Source: Streptomyces mutabilis (lineage in GTDB: Bacteria; Actinomycetota; Actinomycetes; Streptomycetales; Streptomycetaceae). Taken from it: 64,000 nucleotides of DNA. Below, piece by piece: positions 54,919 to 62,792 of the stretch. The notes beneath the pieces are model-generated. The model saw only the letters and a list, made by a program, of their open reading frames with translations, had not been told where the DNA came from and searched no databases. A program made the translations under genes and the position numbers. Position 1 is the first letter of the stretch. Every line of letters begins with the position of its first letter. The stretch is taken from positions 62,001 to 126,000 of the forward strand of contig NZ_BMTT01000004.1 in NCBI RefSeq assembly GCF_014649815.1. The letters are read 5' to 3'.

Positions 54919-56124
54919 ATGAGCCGCCTCGCCCAGACCCACGGCCTCACGGACGTCCAGCGGGAGATCCTCTCCACCGTCCGCGACTTCGTGGACAAGG
55001 AGATCATCCCGGTCGCCACCGAGCTGGAGCACCGGGACGAGTACCCGCAGGACATCGTCGACGGGCTGAAGGAGCTCGGCCTGTTCGGCCTGATGATCCC
55101 GGAGGAGTACGGGGGCCTGGGCGAGTCGCTCCTCACCTACGCGCTGTGCGTGGAGGAGATCGCCCGGGGCTGGATGTCGGTGTCCGGCATCATCAACACG
55201 CACTTCATCGTGGCGTACATGCTCAAGCAGCACGGCACGCAGGAGCAGAAGGACCACTTCCTCCCCCGTATGGCCGCCGGGGACATCCGGGGCGCCTTCT
55301 CGATGTCCGAGCCCGCGCTCGGCTCGGACGTGTCGGCGATCTCCTCGAAGGCGGTGAAGGACGGCGAGGAGTATGTCCTGAACGGCCAGAAGATGTGGCT
55401 GACGAACGGCGGCACCTCGTCCCTGGTGGCCGTTCTGGTGAAGAGTGACGAGGGTCACCCCGAGGGCACGGCCCCGCACAAGTCGATGACGACCTTCCTC
55501 GTGGAGAAGGAGCCCGGCTTCGGCGAGGTCCGCCCCGGCCTGACCATCCCGGGCAAGATCGACAAGATGGGTTACAAGGGCGTCGACACGACCGAGCTCG
55601 TCATGGACGGCCTGCGCGTTCCGGCCGACCGGGTGCTCGGCGGCGTCACCGGCCGAGGTTTTTACCAAATGATGGACGGCGTCGAAGTGGGACGCGTCAA
55701 TGTGGCGGCGCGTGGCTGCGGCGTCGCTCAGCGTGCCTTCGAGCTCGGTGTCCAGTACGCCCAGCAGCGTCGCACTTTCGGCAAGCAGATCGCCCAGCAC
55801 CAGGCCATTCAGTTCAAGCTCGCGGAGATGGCTACCAAGGTAGAGGCGGCGCATGCGATGATGGTGAACGCTGCACGCAAAAAGGACTCGGGCGAACGAA
55901 ACGACCTGGAAGCGGGGATGGCCAAGTACCTCGCTTCCGAGTACTGCAAAGAGGTCGTGGAGGACGCCTTCCGGATCCACGGCGGGTACGGCTTCTCCAA
56001 GGAGTACGAGATCGAGCGCCTCTACCGCGAGGCTCCGATGCTCCTGATCGGCGAAGGCACCGCCGAGATCCAGAAAATGATCATCGGCCGCCGACTGCTC
56101 GAAGAGTATCGATTCCAGGGTTAG
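54919..56124 (+). CDS. Acyl-CoA dehydrogenase (methylsuccinyl-CoA dehydrogenase candidate)
   Basis: The 401-residue flavoenzyme has AFSMSEPALGSDV and WLTNGG substrate/FAD motifs and catalytic Glu in LIGEGTAEIQ near 380. By position it should oxidise methylsuccinyl-CoA to mesaconyl-CoA. It lacks the long N-terminal extension of the Rhodobacter enzyme (about 550 residues). The 3' third uses less G/C-biased codons (TTTTACCAA, GAAACG) than the rest of the operon. Confidence 0.9.
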   Translation: MSRLAQTHGLTDVQREILSTVRDFVDKEIIPVATELEHRDEYPQDIVDGLKELGLFGLMIPEEYGGLGESLLTYALCVEEIARGWMSVSGIINTHFIVAYMLKQHGTQEQKDHFLPRMAAGDIRGAFSMSEPALGSDVSAISSKAVKDGEEYVLNGQKMWLTNGGTSSLVAVLVKSDEGHPEGTAPHKSMTTFLVEKEPGFGEVRPGLTIPGKIDKMGYKGVDTTELVMDGLRVPADRVLGGVTGRGFYQMMDGVEVGRVNVAARGCGVAQRAFELGVQYAQQRRTFGKQIAQHQAIQFKLAEMATKVEAAHAMMVNAARKKDSGERNDLEAGMAKYLASEYCKEVVEDAFRIHGGYGFSKEYEIERLYREAPMLLIGEGTAEIQKMIIGRRLLEEYRFQG

Positions 56125-56294
56125 ATGTCCGGATACGGGGTGTTTTCTTGGAGAACAAGGTCACGCCCCGTAGGCATTGTTCGGCCGCCGACTCGGCTTC
56201 CTGGCTTACCCAGTTGCGGCAGGAAGCCGCTACGATCGCCGAAAAGCCGCCGTCCCCCGTCATAGCGCGGCATCATCCGCTACGAAGGTCATCC
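56125..56294. promoter_or_regulatory. psd leader with inverted repeat
   Basis: A 10-bp inverted repeat CGGCTTCCTG / CAGGAAGCCG (56194-56203 with 56220-56229) flanks a 16-nt loop just before TACGAT (56231-56236), a possible -10. It could be a weak terminator, operator or attenuator for psd; not resolved. Confidence 0.4.
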
Positions 56295-56951
56295 ATGCCC
56301 CACAGCCAAACCTCTGCATCTCGCGACAGCCTGGCCGGCGTACGCCTCGCGCGCGGAGCATCGCCGTGGCTTCTGCCGACCGTCGCCACGGCAGCCGTCA
56401 GTCTGGTCCGCGCCCGCCGCTCGGGCGTGGCCAAGGCCGTCGCCGTCCCCGCCACCGCGCTCGCGGCGGGGATGCTGTGGTTCTTCCGCGACCCCGAGCG
56501 CGAGATCACCCAGGGCCGGGTCGTCTCGCCCGCCGACGGAGTGGTGCAGAGCATCATGCCGTGGAAGGACGGCCGCACCCGCGTCGCCATCTTCATGAGC
56601 CCGCTCAACGTCCACGTGAACCGCGCGCCGCTGTCCGGCACCGTCGCGTCGGTCGAGCACGTGCCCGGCGGCTTCGTTCCCGCTTTCAACAAGGAGAGCG
56701 AGAACAACGAGCGGGTCGTGTGGCACTTCGACACCGAGCTGGGCGACATCGAGATGATCCAGATCGCCGGCGCGGTGGCCCGCCGCATCGTCCCCTACGT
56801 GCCGCAGGGCACCAAGGTCGAGCAGGGCGAGAGGGTCGGCCTGATCCGCTTCGGCTCGCGCGTCGACCTGTACCTGCCCGAGGGCGTCGATGTGGATGTC
56901 GAGGTGGGTCAGAAGACGGTGGCTGGGGTGACTCGAATTGACCGTGATTGA
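56295..56951 (+). CDS. psd: Phosphatidylserine decarboxylase
   Basis: The 218-residue pyruvoyl enzyme converts phosphatidylserine to phosphatidylethanolamine. It has an N-terminal membrane segment, WFFRDPEREI, VSPADGVVQSI, the IFMSPLNVHVNRAP motif and the self-cleavage site FGSR near residue 195 where Ser becomes the pyruvoyl group. GAAGGT precedes the ATG at 56295. It overlaps pssA, its pathway partner. Confidence 0.93.
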   Translation: MPHSQTSASRDSLAGVRLARGASPWLLPTVATAAVSLVRARRSGVAKAVAVPATALAAGMLWFFRDPEREITQGRVVSPADGVVQSIMPWKDGRTRVAIFMSPLNVHVNRAPLSGTVASVEHVPGGFVPAFNKESENNERVVWHFDTELGDIEMIQIAGAVARRIVPYVPQGTKVEQGERVGLIRFGSRVDLYLPEGVDVDVEVGQKTVAGVTRIDRD

Positions 56952-57792
56952 TCCACAGACCCAGGCCGGGTGGGTGCCCGAGGCCGACGAGGTGGACGAA
57001 GAGGAGGAGATGCCGCTCTCGCTCCGCCTGTCGATAGCGGACACCCTCACCCTCGGCAACGCCACGTGCGGCTTCATGGCGGTGTACTTCACCACCACCG
57101 GCATCCTGATCCCGCACCTCACAGGCAGCGAAGAGTCCGGCATGGCCCGCCACAGCGCGGCCACGGCGGTCATCCTGATGCTGTGCGCCGCGATCTTCGA
57201 CCTGTTCGACGGTCTGGTCGCCCGCAAGCTGCGCTCGTCCCCCATGGGCGCGGAGCTGGACAACCTGTCCGACCTGATCAGCTTCGGCCTGGCCCCGGCG
57301 TACTTCGTCCTCGTCTACGGCATGGTCGCGGACGACGCCTACCAGCGGGTGGCGGCGGTGGGGGCGATCGTGGTGCTGTTGGCGGTGGTGCTGCGGCTTG
57401 CCCGGTTCTCCTGCGTCACCGTCAAGGACGGCACCTTCCAGGGCATGCCGTCGCCCTTCGGGGCGCTGACGGTGGTGTCGATCGTGCTGCTGGAGCTGCC
57501 CTTCGTGGCGACGCTGCTGGCGATCATCGGCACCGCCTGGCTGATGGTGAGCCGGGTCGAGTACCCGAAGCCGCGGGGGCGCCTCGCGGTGGCGATGCTG
57601 TCGTGGATCGTCCTGTCGATGGGGCTGTTGGCCGCGTGGGCCTTCGACGCGCCGAGCGGGCAGCTGCTGCTGCAGACGGGGTGTGCGCTGCAGCTGGTGA
57701 TGGGGGCGGTGATTCCGCTGTTCGCCACGGCTCGCCGGGTGAACAACTTCCGTGACAATCGGCGGGAAGCGCGGGCCGCGCAGCTTCCGTGA
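56938..57792 (+). CDS. pssA: CDP-diacylglycerol-serine O-phosphatidyltransferase
   Basis: The 284-residue integral membrane enzyme has the CDP-alcohol phosphotransferase signature DG-x2-AR-x8-G-x3-D-x3-D (FDLFDGLVARK, then GAELDNLSD) near residues 85-112 and about eight membrane segments. It makes phosphatidylserine for psd. The start is TTG at 56938 or GTG at 56944; the acidic leader (EADEVDEEEEMPL) is typical of actinobacterial homologues. Confidence 0.93.
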   Translation: MTVIDPQTQAGWVPEADEVDEEEEMPLSLRLSIADTLTLGNATCGFMAVYFTTTGILIPHLTGSEESGMARHSAATAVILMLCAAIFDLFDGLVARKLRSSPMGAELDNLSDLISFGLAPAYFVLVYGMVADDAYQRVAAVGAIVVLLAVVLRLARFSCVTVKDGTFQGMPSPFGALTVVSIVLLELPFVATLLAIIGTAWLMVSRVEYPKPRGRLAVAMLSWIVLSMGLLAAWAFDAPSGQLLLQTGCALQLVMGAVIPLFATARRVNNFRDNRREARAAQLP

Positions 57793-57808
57793 CCGTGCTT
57801 ATTCGGTG

Positions 57809-57843
57809 GGGCCCCGAACCCGGGTTGGGTTCGGGGCCCTTTC
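57809..57843 (+). terminator. Terminator after psd-pssA
   Basis: A 13-bp perfect stem (57809-57821 with 57827-57839), a 5-nt loop GGGTT and a T-rich trailer (TTTCGTT) lie 16 bp after the pssA stop. Confidence 0.88.
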
Positions 57844-57875
57844 GTTCGTGCCCTCCCGGCGTCGATGCGGGCCTC

Positions 57876-58011
57876 GCCGGGGGCTCCGCCCCCCGAACTC
57901 GGCCTGTGCACTCGGTGGGCTTCCGAGGGCCCGGACGGCCTGCCCAGCCCATCCGGCGTTCGAGGAAGAGGCTCGTTCAGGGCCGTACGGGGGTCTGGGG
58001 CGGAGCCCCCC
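57876..58011. repeat. Streptomyces-type intergenic repetitive element
   Basis: The outer arms GGGGGCTCCGCCCCCC (57880-57895) and GGGGCGGAGCCCCCC (57997-58011) are inverted copies. The core contains CCCAGCCCATCCGGCGTTCG (57943-57962), GGCTCGTTCAGGGCCGTAC and GTCTGGGGCGGAGCC. From memory this combination is a dispersed repeat of Streptomyces intergenic regions. It lies between pssA and glycerate kinase, which converge. Confidence 0.75.
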
Positions 58012-58049
58012 GGGGTCGGGTACGGGAAGGGGCTGCGGTGCGAGACTGC

Positions 58050-59207
58050 CTACGCCAGGAAGTCCCGCCCGATGCGCTCCGCGACCCGCTCCAGGATCGG
58101 CCCCGCATCGGCGATGCACTTCGCCACGTCCGGCTCCACGTCCGTCAGCGGATACGCCCGCCGGATCCCGGCCCGTCCCAGCACCTCCGGCGCCAGCGCC
58201 AGCCGCCCGCACACCGCGACGACCTCCTTGCCCGCCGCCCGCGCCGCCGACGCCACGCCCGCCGGTGCCTTGCCGTGCAGCGTCTGCTCGTCCAACGAGC
58301 CCTCCCCCGTGATCACGAGGTCCGCCCGCTCCAGCGCCGGCGCGAAGCCGAGCACGTCCAGCATCACCTCGATGCCGGGCCGGAACCGCGCGCCCAGCAG
58401 CATGGCGCCGAACCCGATGCCGCCCGCGGCACCCGCCCCCGGCGAGGCCGCGTACTCGGCGGCCCGCGCGCCCACGGTCACCGTCCCCGCCAGCACCTTC
58501 GCGAAGTGCGTGAGCGCCGCGTCGAGGGTCTCCACGTCCTGCGGTGAGGCACCCTTCTGCGGGCCGTACACGGCGGGCGCGCCCTTCGGCCCGGTCAGCG
58601 GATTGTCGACGTCGCTCGCGAGCACCAGTTCGACGTCCGTCAACCGCGGGTCCAGACCCGACAGGTCCGCCGAGGCCACGTCGGCGAGGCCGCCACCGCC
58701 CGGGGCGACCGGCTCACCGTGCCCGTCCAGGAACCGCGCGCCCAGCGCGGACAGCATCCCGGCACCGCCGTCGGTGGTGGCGCTGCCGCCGACCCCGAAG
58801 ACGATCGTCCGCGCCCCCGCGTCCAACGCGGCCCGCAGCAGCTCGCCGGAGCCGTACGTGGACGACGTCAGCGGCGCCAGGACGCCCTCCGGGAGCCGCT
58901 GGAGGCCACTGGCCTCGGCCATCTCCACCACCGCGGTGCCGTCGCGCAGCGCGAACGCCGCCGTCACCTCGTCGCCGAGGGGACCTGCGACCCGGACCTC
59001 CCGGCGCTCGAACCCGGCCGCGACCGCCGCGGCCACGGTGCCGTCACCGCCGTCGGCGACGGGCAGCGCCTCCACCGCGAGATCCGGCACGACACGGCGC
59101 AGTCCGGCGGTCACCCGCTCGGCGACCTCGACGGCCGTCAGCGACCCCTTGAACTTGTCCGCGGCGACGAGCACCCTGCGGGCCCCGTCCACTGCAGCGT
59201 CAGCCAC
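58050..59207 (-). CDS. Glycerate kinase (GK-I / GlxK-GarK type)
   Basis: The 385-residue kinase has ADKFKGSLTAVEVAERV near the N-terminus, LPVADGGDGT, VFGVGGSATTDGGAGML near 145 and GEGSLDEQTLHGKAP near 300. It phosphorylates glycerate, feeding glyoxylate-derived carbon into glycolysis, which would suit the nearby ethylmalonyl-CoA route. The GTG at 59207 follows GGGGAG. Confidence 0.93.
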   Translation of the reverse strand: MADAAVDGARRVLVAADKFKGSLTAVEVAERVTAGLRRVVPDLAVEALPVADGGDGTVAAAVAAGFERREVRVAGPLGDEVTAAFALRDGTAVVEMAEASGLQRLPEGVLAPLTSSTYGSGELLRAALDAGARTIVFGVGGSATTDGGAGMLSALGARFLDGHGEPVAPGGGGLADVASADLSGLDPRLTDVELVLASDVDNPLTGPKGAPAVYGPQKGASPQDVETLDAALTHFAKVLAGTVTVGARAAEYAASPGAGAAGGIGFGAMLLGARFRPGIEVMLDVLGFAPALERADLVITGEGSLDEQTLHGKAPAGVASAARAAGKEVVAVCGRLALAPEVLGRAGIRRAYPLTDVEPDVAKCIADAGPILERVAERIGRDFLA

Positions 59208-59343
59208 CTTGCTCTCCCCTTGCTCTCCGAGCCTTGCGCACGTCAAGGCAGTCGCGCCGCTGCGACCTTAACCGGAGGACGCCCACGCCGTCATGCCCCT
59301 GCCCGCACCGTGGAACGGCACGCCCGGGGCGGGCCGGCCCTCG

Positions 59344-59357
59344 TTACGCTTTCGCAA
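59344..59357 (+). promoter_or_regulatory. Probable -10 of a leaderless NUDIX gene
   Basis: TACGCT at 59345-59350, 6 nt before the ATG at 59357, with no ribosome site. This fits a leaderless start. Confidence 0.45.
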
Positions 59358-59851
59358 TGACCACTGCTGACTACGCCGCCTACATCGCCGGACTCCCCCG
59401 TGTCCTCGCCGGTGCCGCCGCCGTCTTCCGGGACGCCGAGGGACGGGTGCTGCTCGTCGAGCCCAACTACCGCGAGGGCTGGACACTGCCCGGCGGGACG
59501 ATCGAATCGGAGGACGGGGAGACGCCCCGGCAGGGCGCGCGGCGCGAGACCGCCGAGGAGATCGGGCTGGACGTCCGGCTCGGCCGGCTGCTCGCCGTGG
59601 ACTGGTCGCACGGGGCTGGCCGGCCGCCGATCGTGGCGTACCTGTACGACGGCGGGGTCCTCGGCGAGGACGACCTCAAGGCGATCCGGTTGCAGGAGGA
59701 GGAGCTGCTGTCCTGGCGCCTGGTGCCCCGCGAGGAGCTGGGCGACCACCTGCTCGGTACCCTGCACGGCCGGGTCCTCGCCGCACTGGACGTACTGGCG
59801 GAGGGGGCCGGCGCCGCCGAGCTGGAGAACGGCCGCCGGGTCGACGTGTGA
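59357..59851 (+). CDS. NUDIX hydrolase
   Basis: A 164-residue protein with the NUDIX box GGTIESEDGETPRQGARRETAEEIG at about residues 47-71 (GX5EX7REUXEEXGU pattern). The rest is a small beta-rich fold. It cleaves nucleoside diphosphate-linked substrates; which one is unknown. It lies 64 bp before the sirtuin gene. Confidence 0.93.
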   Translation: MTTADYAAYIAGLPRVLAGAAAVFRDAEGRVLLVEPNYREGWTLPGGTIESEDGETPRQGARRETAEEIGLDVRLGRLLAVDWSHGAGRPPIVAYLYDGGVLGEDDLKAIRLQEEELLSWRLVPREELGDHLLGTLHGRVLAALDVLAEGAGAAELENGRRVDV

Positions 59852-59902
59852 CGGCGCGTCCCGAGCCGGAACAATTTACTCGCCCGCCGGACCGGGGCGC
59901 CA

Positions 59903-59916
59903 TACCCTCGACCGCA
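59903..59916 (+). promoter_or_regulatory. Probable -10 of a leaderless sirtuin gene
   Basis: TACCCT at 59903-59908, 7 nt upstream of the ATG at 59916; no Shine-Dalgarno sequence is present. Confidence 0.4.
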
Positions 59917-60641
59917 TGACCGGCAAGCCCCTCGTCGCCGTCCTCAGTGGCGCCGGCGTCTCGACCGACTCCGGCATCCCCGACTACCGCGGGCCGGCCG
60001 GGCTGTGGCGGAGCGACCCGGATGCCGAGAAGCTCGTCACGTACCAGTACTACATGGGCGATCCGGAGATCCGGCGCCGCTCCTGGCGGATGCGGCGGGA
60101 CACGGGGGTGCTGCGGGCGGAGCCGAACGCCGCGCACCGCGCGGTGGCCGAGCTGGAGCGGTCCGGGGTGCCGGTGCGGGTGATCACGCAGAACGTGGAC
60201 GGACTGCACCAGCTCGCCGGTCTCCCCGCCCGCAAGGTCCTCGAACTGCACGGCACCGCACGCAGCTACGTGTGCACGGACTGCCGCGTCCGGGGGCCGA
60301 TGGAGGACGCGCTCGCCCGGATCGAGGCCGGCGAGGACGATCCGCCGTGCCCGGAGTGCGGCGGCGTCCTGAAGCCGGCGACCGTGATGTTCGGCGAGCA
60401 CCTCGACCCGGTCGTGCTCGGTGATGCGGTCACGATCGCCAAGGCGTGCCATGTCTTCATCGCCGTCGGCACCAGCCTCCGGGTCCGGCCCGCCGCCGGA
60501 CTGGCCGGCGTGGCCGCCGACCACGGCGCCCGCCTTATCGTCGTCAACGCCGATCCGACGCCGTACGACGATCTCGCGGACGAGGTCGTCCGGGAGCCGA
60601 TCGGCACCGCCCTGCCCGCGCTGCTGCGCGGGCTCGGCTGA
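59916..60641 (+). CDS. NAD-dependent protein deacylase (sirtuin)
   Basis: The 241-residue Sir2-family enzyme has GAGVSTDSGIPDYRG (NAD-binding) at residues 10-25, ITQNVDGLHQ with catalytic His following (LELHGT), a zinc site CTDC...CPEC, and GTSLRVRP. It removes acyl groups from lysines using NAD; in this context acyl-CoA enzymes are plausible targets, not shown. Confidence 0.93.
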   Translation: MTGKPLVAVLSGAGVSTDSGIPDYRGPAGLWRSDPDAEKLVTYQYYMGDPEIRRRSWRMRRDTGVLRAEPNAAHRAVAELERSGVPVRVITQNVDGLHQLAGLPARKVLELHGTARSYVCTDCRVRGPMEDALARIEAGEDDPPCPECGGVLKPATVMFGEHLDPVVLGDAVTIAKACHVFIAVGTSLRVRPAAGLAGVAADHGARLIVVNADPTPYDDLADEVVREPIGTALPALLRGLG

Positions 60642-60741
60642 GGCACGACGGGCCGGGGAGTGGGGGTGCGGTGATAACGCGACCGTCGCGGAGTACGGGC
60701 AGCGCCCCTTCGGCCGGGCGGGGGCCGGTCCCCCGCTGCCT

Positions 60742-61233
60742 CTAGAAGAGCGTCCGCCCCGCCGACCCCCGCTCGAAGTCCAGCAGCCGCCGCTTGCGCT
60801 CCAGGCCGCCGCCGTAGCCGGTCAGGCCGCCGCTCGCGCCGATGACGCGGTGGCAGGGGACGATGATGCCGATCGGGTTGCGGCCGTTGGCCAGGCCCAC
60901 GGCGCGGGAGGCGGCCGGGTTGCCGAGGGCGTCGGCGAGTTCGCCGTAGGTTCGGGTCTCGCCGTAGGGGATCTCGCGGAGCTGGTCCCAGACCGTGCGC
61001 TGGAACGGGGTGCCGTTCAGGCGCAGGTCCAGGCTGAAGTCCTTCAGTTCGCCGGCGAAGTACGCCGTCAGTTGCTCCTCCACCTGGGCGAAGGGGCCGT
61101 CGTCGGCCGTGCCGAAGGTCTCCTCCGGCGGGCGGTGGCGCTGGTCGGTCATGTAGAGGCCGCACAGGACGCCGTCCTCGGCGACGAGGGTGAGCGCTCC
61201 GTAGGGGCTGTCGATCACAGCGTGCTGTTTCAC
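60742..61233 (-). CDS. ogt: Methylated-DNA-protein cysteine methyltransferase
   Basis: The 163-residue repair protein has the active-site PCHRVIG near residue 127 and TPFQRTVWDQLREIPYGETRTYGELA before it. It removes methyl groups from O6-methylguanine. The GTG at 61233 follows GAGGAA and lies 20 bp after the Ada-AlkA gene stop, forming an alkylation-repair operon. Confidence 0.95.
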   Translation of the reverse strand: MKQHAVIDSPYGALTLVAEDGVLCGLYMTDQRHRPPEETFGTADDGPFAQVEEQLTAYFAGELKDFSLDLRLNGTPFQRTVWDQLREIPYGETRTYGELADALGNPAASRAVGLANGRNPIGIIVPCHRVIGASGGLTGYGGGLERKRRLLDFERGSAGRTLF

Positions 61234-61252
61234 GTCGGTTCCTCGCGCGGAG

Positions 61253-62737
61253 TCATACGGGCAGGAAGTTGATCGGGTGGCTGTCGGTCGCCCACAGGTA
61301 CTGGACGGCGTACGCACGCCAGGGCCGCCAGGCCGCCGCGCGGGCGGTGAGCGCCGCCGGGGTCGAGGGCAGGCCCAGTTCGGCGGCGGCGCGGCGGATG
61401 CCGAGGTCGGTGGGGAGGAAGGCGTCGGGGTCGCCCAGGGCGCGCATGGCGATGACGTCGGCGGTCCATGGGCCGAAGCCGGGGAGGGCGAGGAGCCGGG
61501 CGCGGGTCTCGGCCCAGTCGCACTCGACACCCAGGTTGAGCGAGCCGTCGGCCAGGTGGGAGACGAGGGTCGTGAAGGTCGTGCGGCGGGTGCGGGGCAT
61601 GGCCAGCGTCTCGGGGTCCACCGAGGCCAGCGCGGTCGGGGACGGGAAGAGGTGGGTCAGACCGCCCTCGGGATCGTCGACCGGGTCGCCGTGCGCCGTG
61701 ACCAGGCGGGCGGCGTGCGTGCGGGCGGCGACGGTGGAGACCTGCTGGCCGAGCACGGCCCGTACGGCGAACTCCGCCTCGTCGACCGTGCGCGGCACGC
61801 GCCGGCCGGGGGCCTTGTCGACGAGCGGCGCGAGCAGCGGGTCGGCGCGCAGCTGGTCGTCGATGGCCGTCGGGTCGGCGTCCAGGTCGAGCAGGCGCCG
61901 GCAGCGGCTGATGGCGACGGTCAGGTCGCGCAGGTCGCTGAGGGTGAGGCGGCAGGCGATGTGGTCGGGGGTCGGGGTCAGGGACACGATGCCGTGACCG
62001 TACGGGAGGCGCAGGGTGCGCCGGTACGCGCCGTCCCACCACTCCTCCACGCCGGGTACGGCGGTGGCGGCGAGGTGGCCGAAGAGGTTGTCGCGGTTGA
62101 GGGGGGCGCGGAAGGGGAGGCGGAGGGTCAGCGTGCCGGGCGCGTTGCCCGCGGGTCGGTCCTTGGGGGCGCGAGTGCGCAGTTCACTCGGGGGGAGCGC
62201 GTAGACCTCCCGGACCGTGTCGTTGAAGGTGCGGATGGAGGAGAAGCCGGCCGCGAAGGCGATGTCCGCCATCGGCAGCGGGGTGGTCTCGATGAGCAGC
62301 CGGGCGGTCTGGGCGCGTTGCGCGCGGGCGAGGGCGAGCGGGCCCGCGCCCAGTTCGGCGAGGAGTTGGCGTTCCACCTGCCGGGTGCTGTAGCCGAGCC
62401 GGGCGGCGAGGCCGGGCACGCCCTCGCGGTCCACGACGCCGTCGGCGATCAGGCGCATGGCGCGGGCGGTGAGGTCGGCGCGGCGGTTCCACTCCGGGGA
62501 GCCGGGGCTGGTGTCCGGGCGGCAGCGCTTGCACGCCCGGAACCCCGCCTGCTGGCAGGCCGCCGCGCTCGGGTAGAAGGTCATGTTCGCGGGCTTGGGC
62601 GGCACCACCGGGCAGCTGGGCCGGCAGTAGACGCGGGTCGTGACGACGGCCGTGAAGAACCAGCCGTCGAACCGCGCGTCCTTCGACTGCACGGCGCGCA
62701 CGCAACGCTCGGTGTCGGTGTGCATTCCCGTCTGCAT
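61253..62737 (-). CDS. Ada-like regulator fused to AlkA-type DNA glycosylase
   Basis: A 494-residue protein in three parts. (i) An Ada N-terminal zinc domain (residues ~20-85: YCRPSCPVVPP, ACKRCRPD) that senses methylphosphotriesters. (ii) An AraC-type HTH (~95-190: GYSTRQVERQL, FAAGFSSIRTF). (iii) An AlkA glycosylase with HhH motif LPGFGPWTADVIAMRALGDPDAF near 440. It senses alkylation damage and excises alkyl purines. ATG at 62737 or 62725 could start. Confidence 0.93.
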   Translation of the reverse strand: MQTGMHTDTERCVRAVQSKDARFDGWFFTAVVTTRVYCRPSCPVVPPKPANMTFYPSAAACQQAGFRACKRCRPDTSPGSPEWNRRADLTARAMRLIADGVVDREGVPGLAARLGYSTRQVERQLLAELGAGPLALARAQRAQTARLLIETTPLPMADIAFAAGFSSIRTFNDTVREVYALPPSELRTRAPKDRPAGNAPGTLTLRLPFRAPLNRDNLFGHLAATAVPGVEEWWDGAYRRTLRLPYGHGIVSLTPTPDHIACRLTLSDLRDLTVAISRCRRLLDLDADPTAIDDQLRADPLLAPLVDKAPGRRVPRTVDEAEFAVRAVLGQQVSTVAARTHAARLVTAHGDPVDDPEGGLTHLFPSPTALASVDPETLAMPRTRRTTFTTLVSHLADGSLNLGVECDWAETRARLLALPGFGPWTADVIAMRALGDPDAFLPTDLGIRRAAAELGLPSTPAALTARAAAWRPWRAYAVQYLWATDSHPINFLPV

Positions 62738-62792
62738 GCGTCCAGGATGGCCCGCCGGCCCGGCTGGGGCTGGCGGGAATCCGACATGGACG

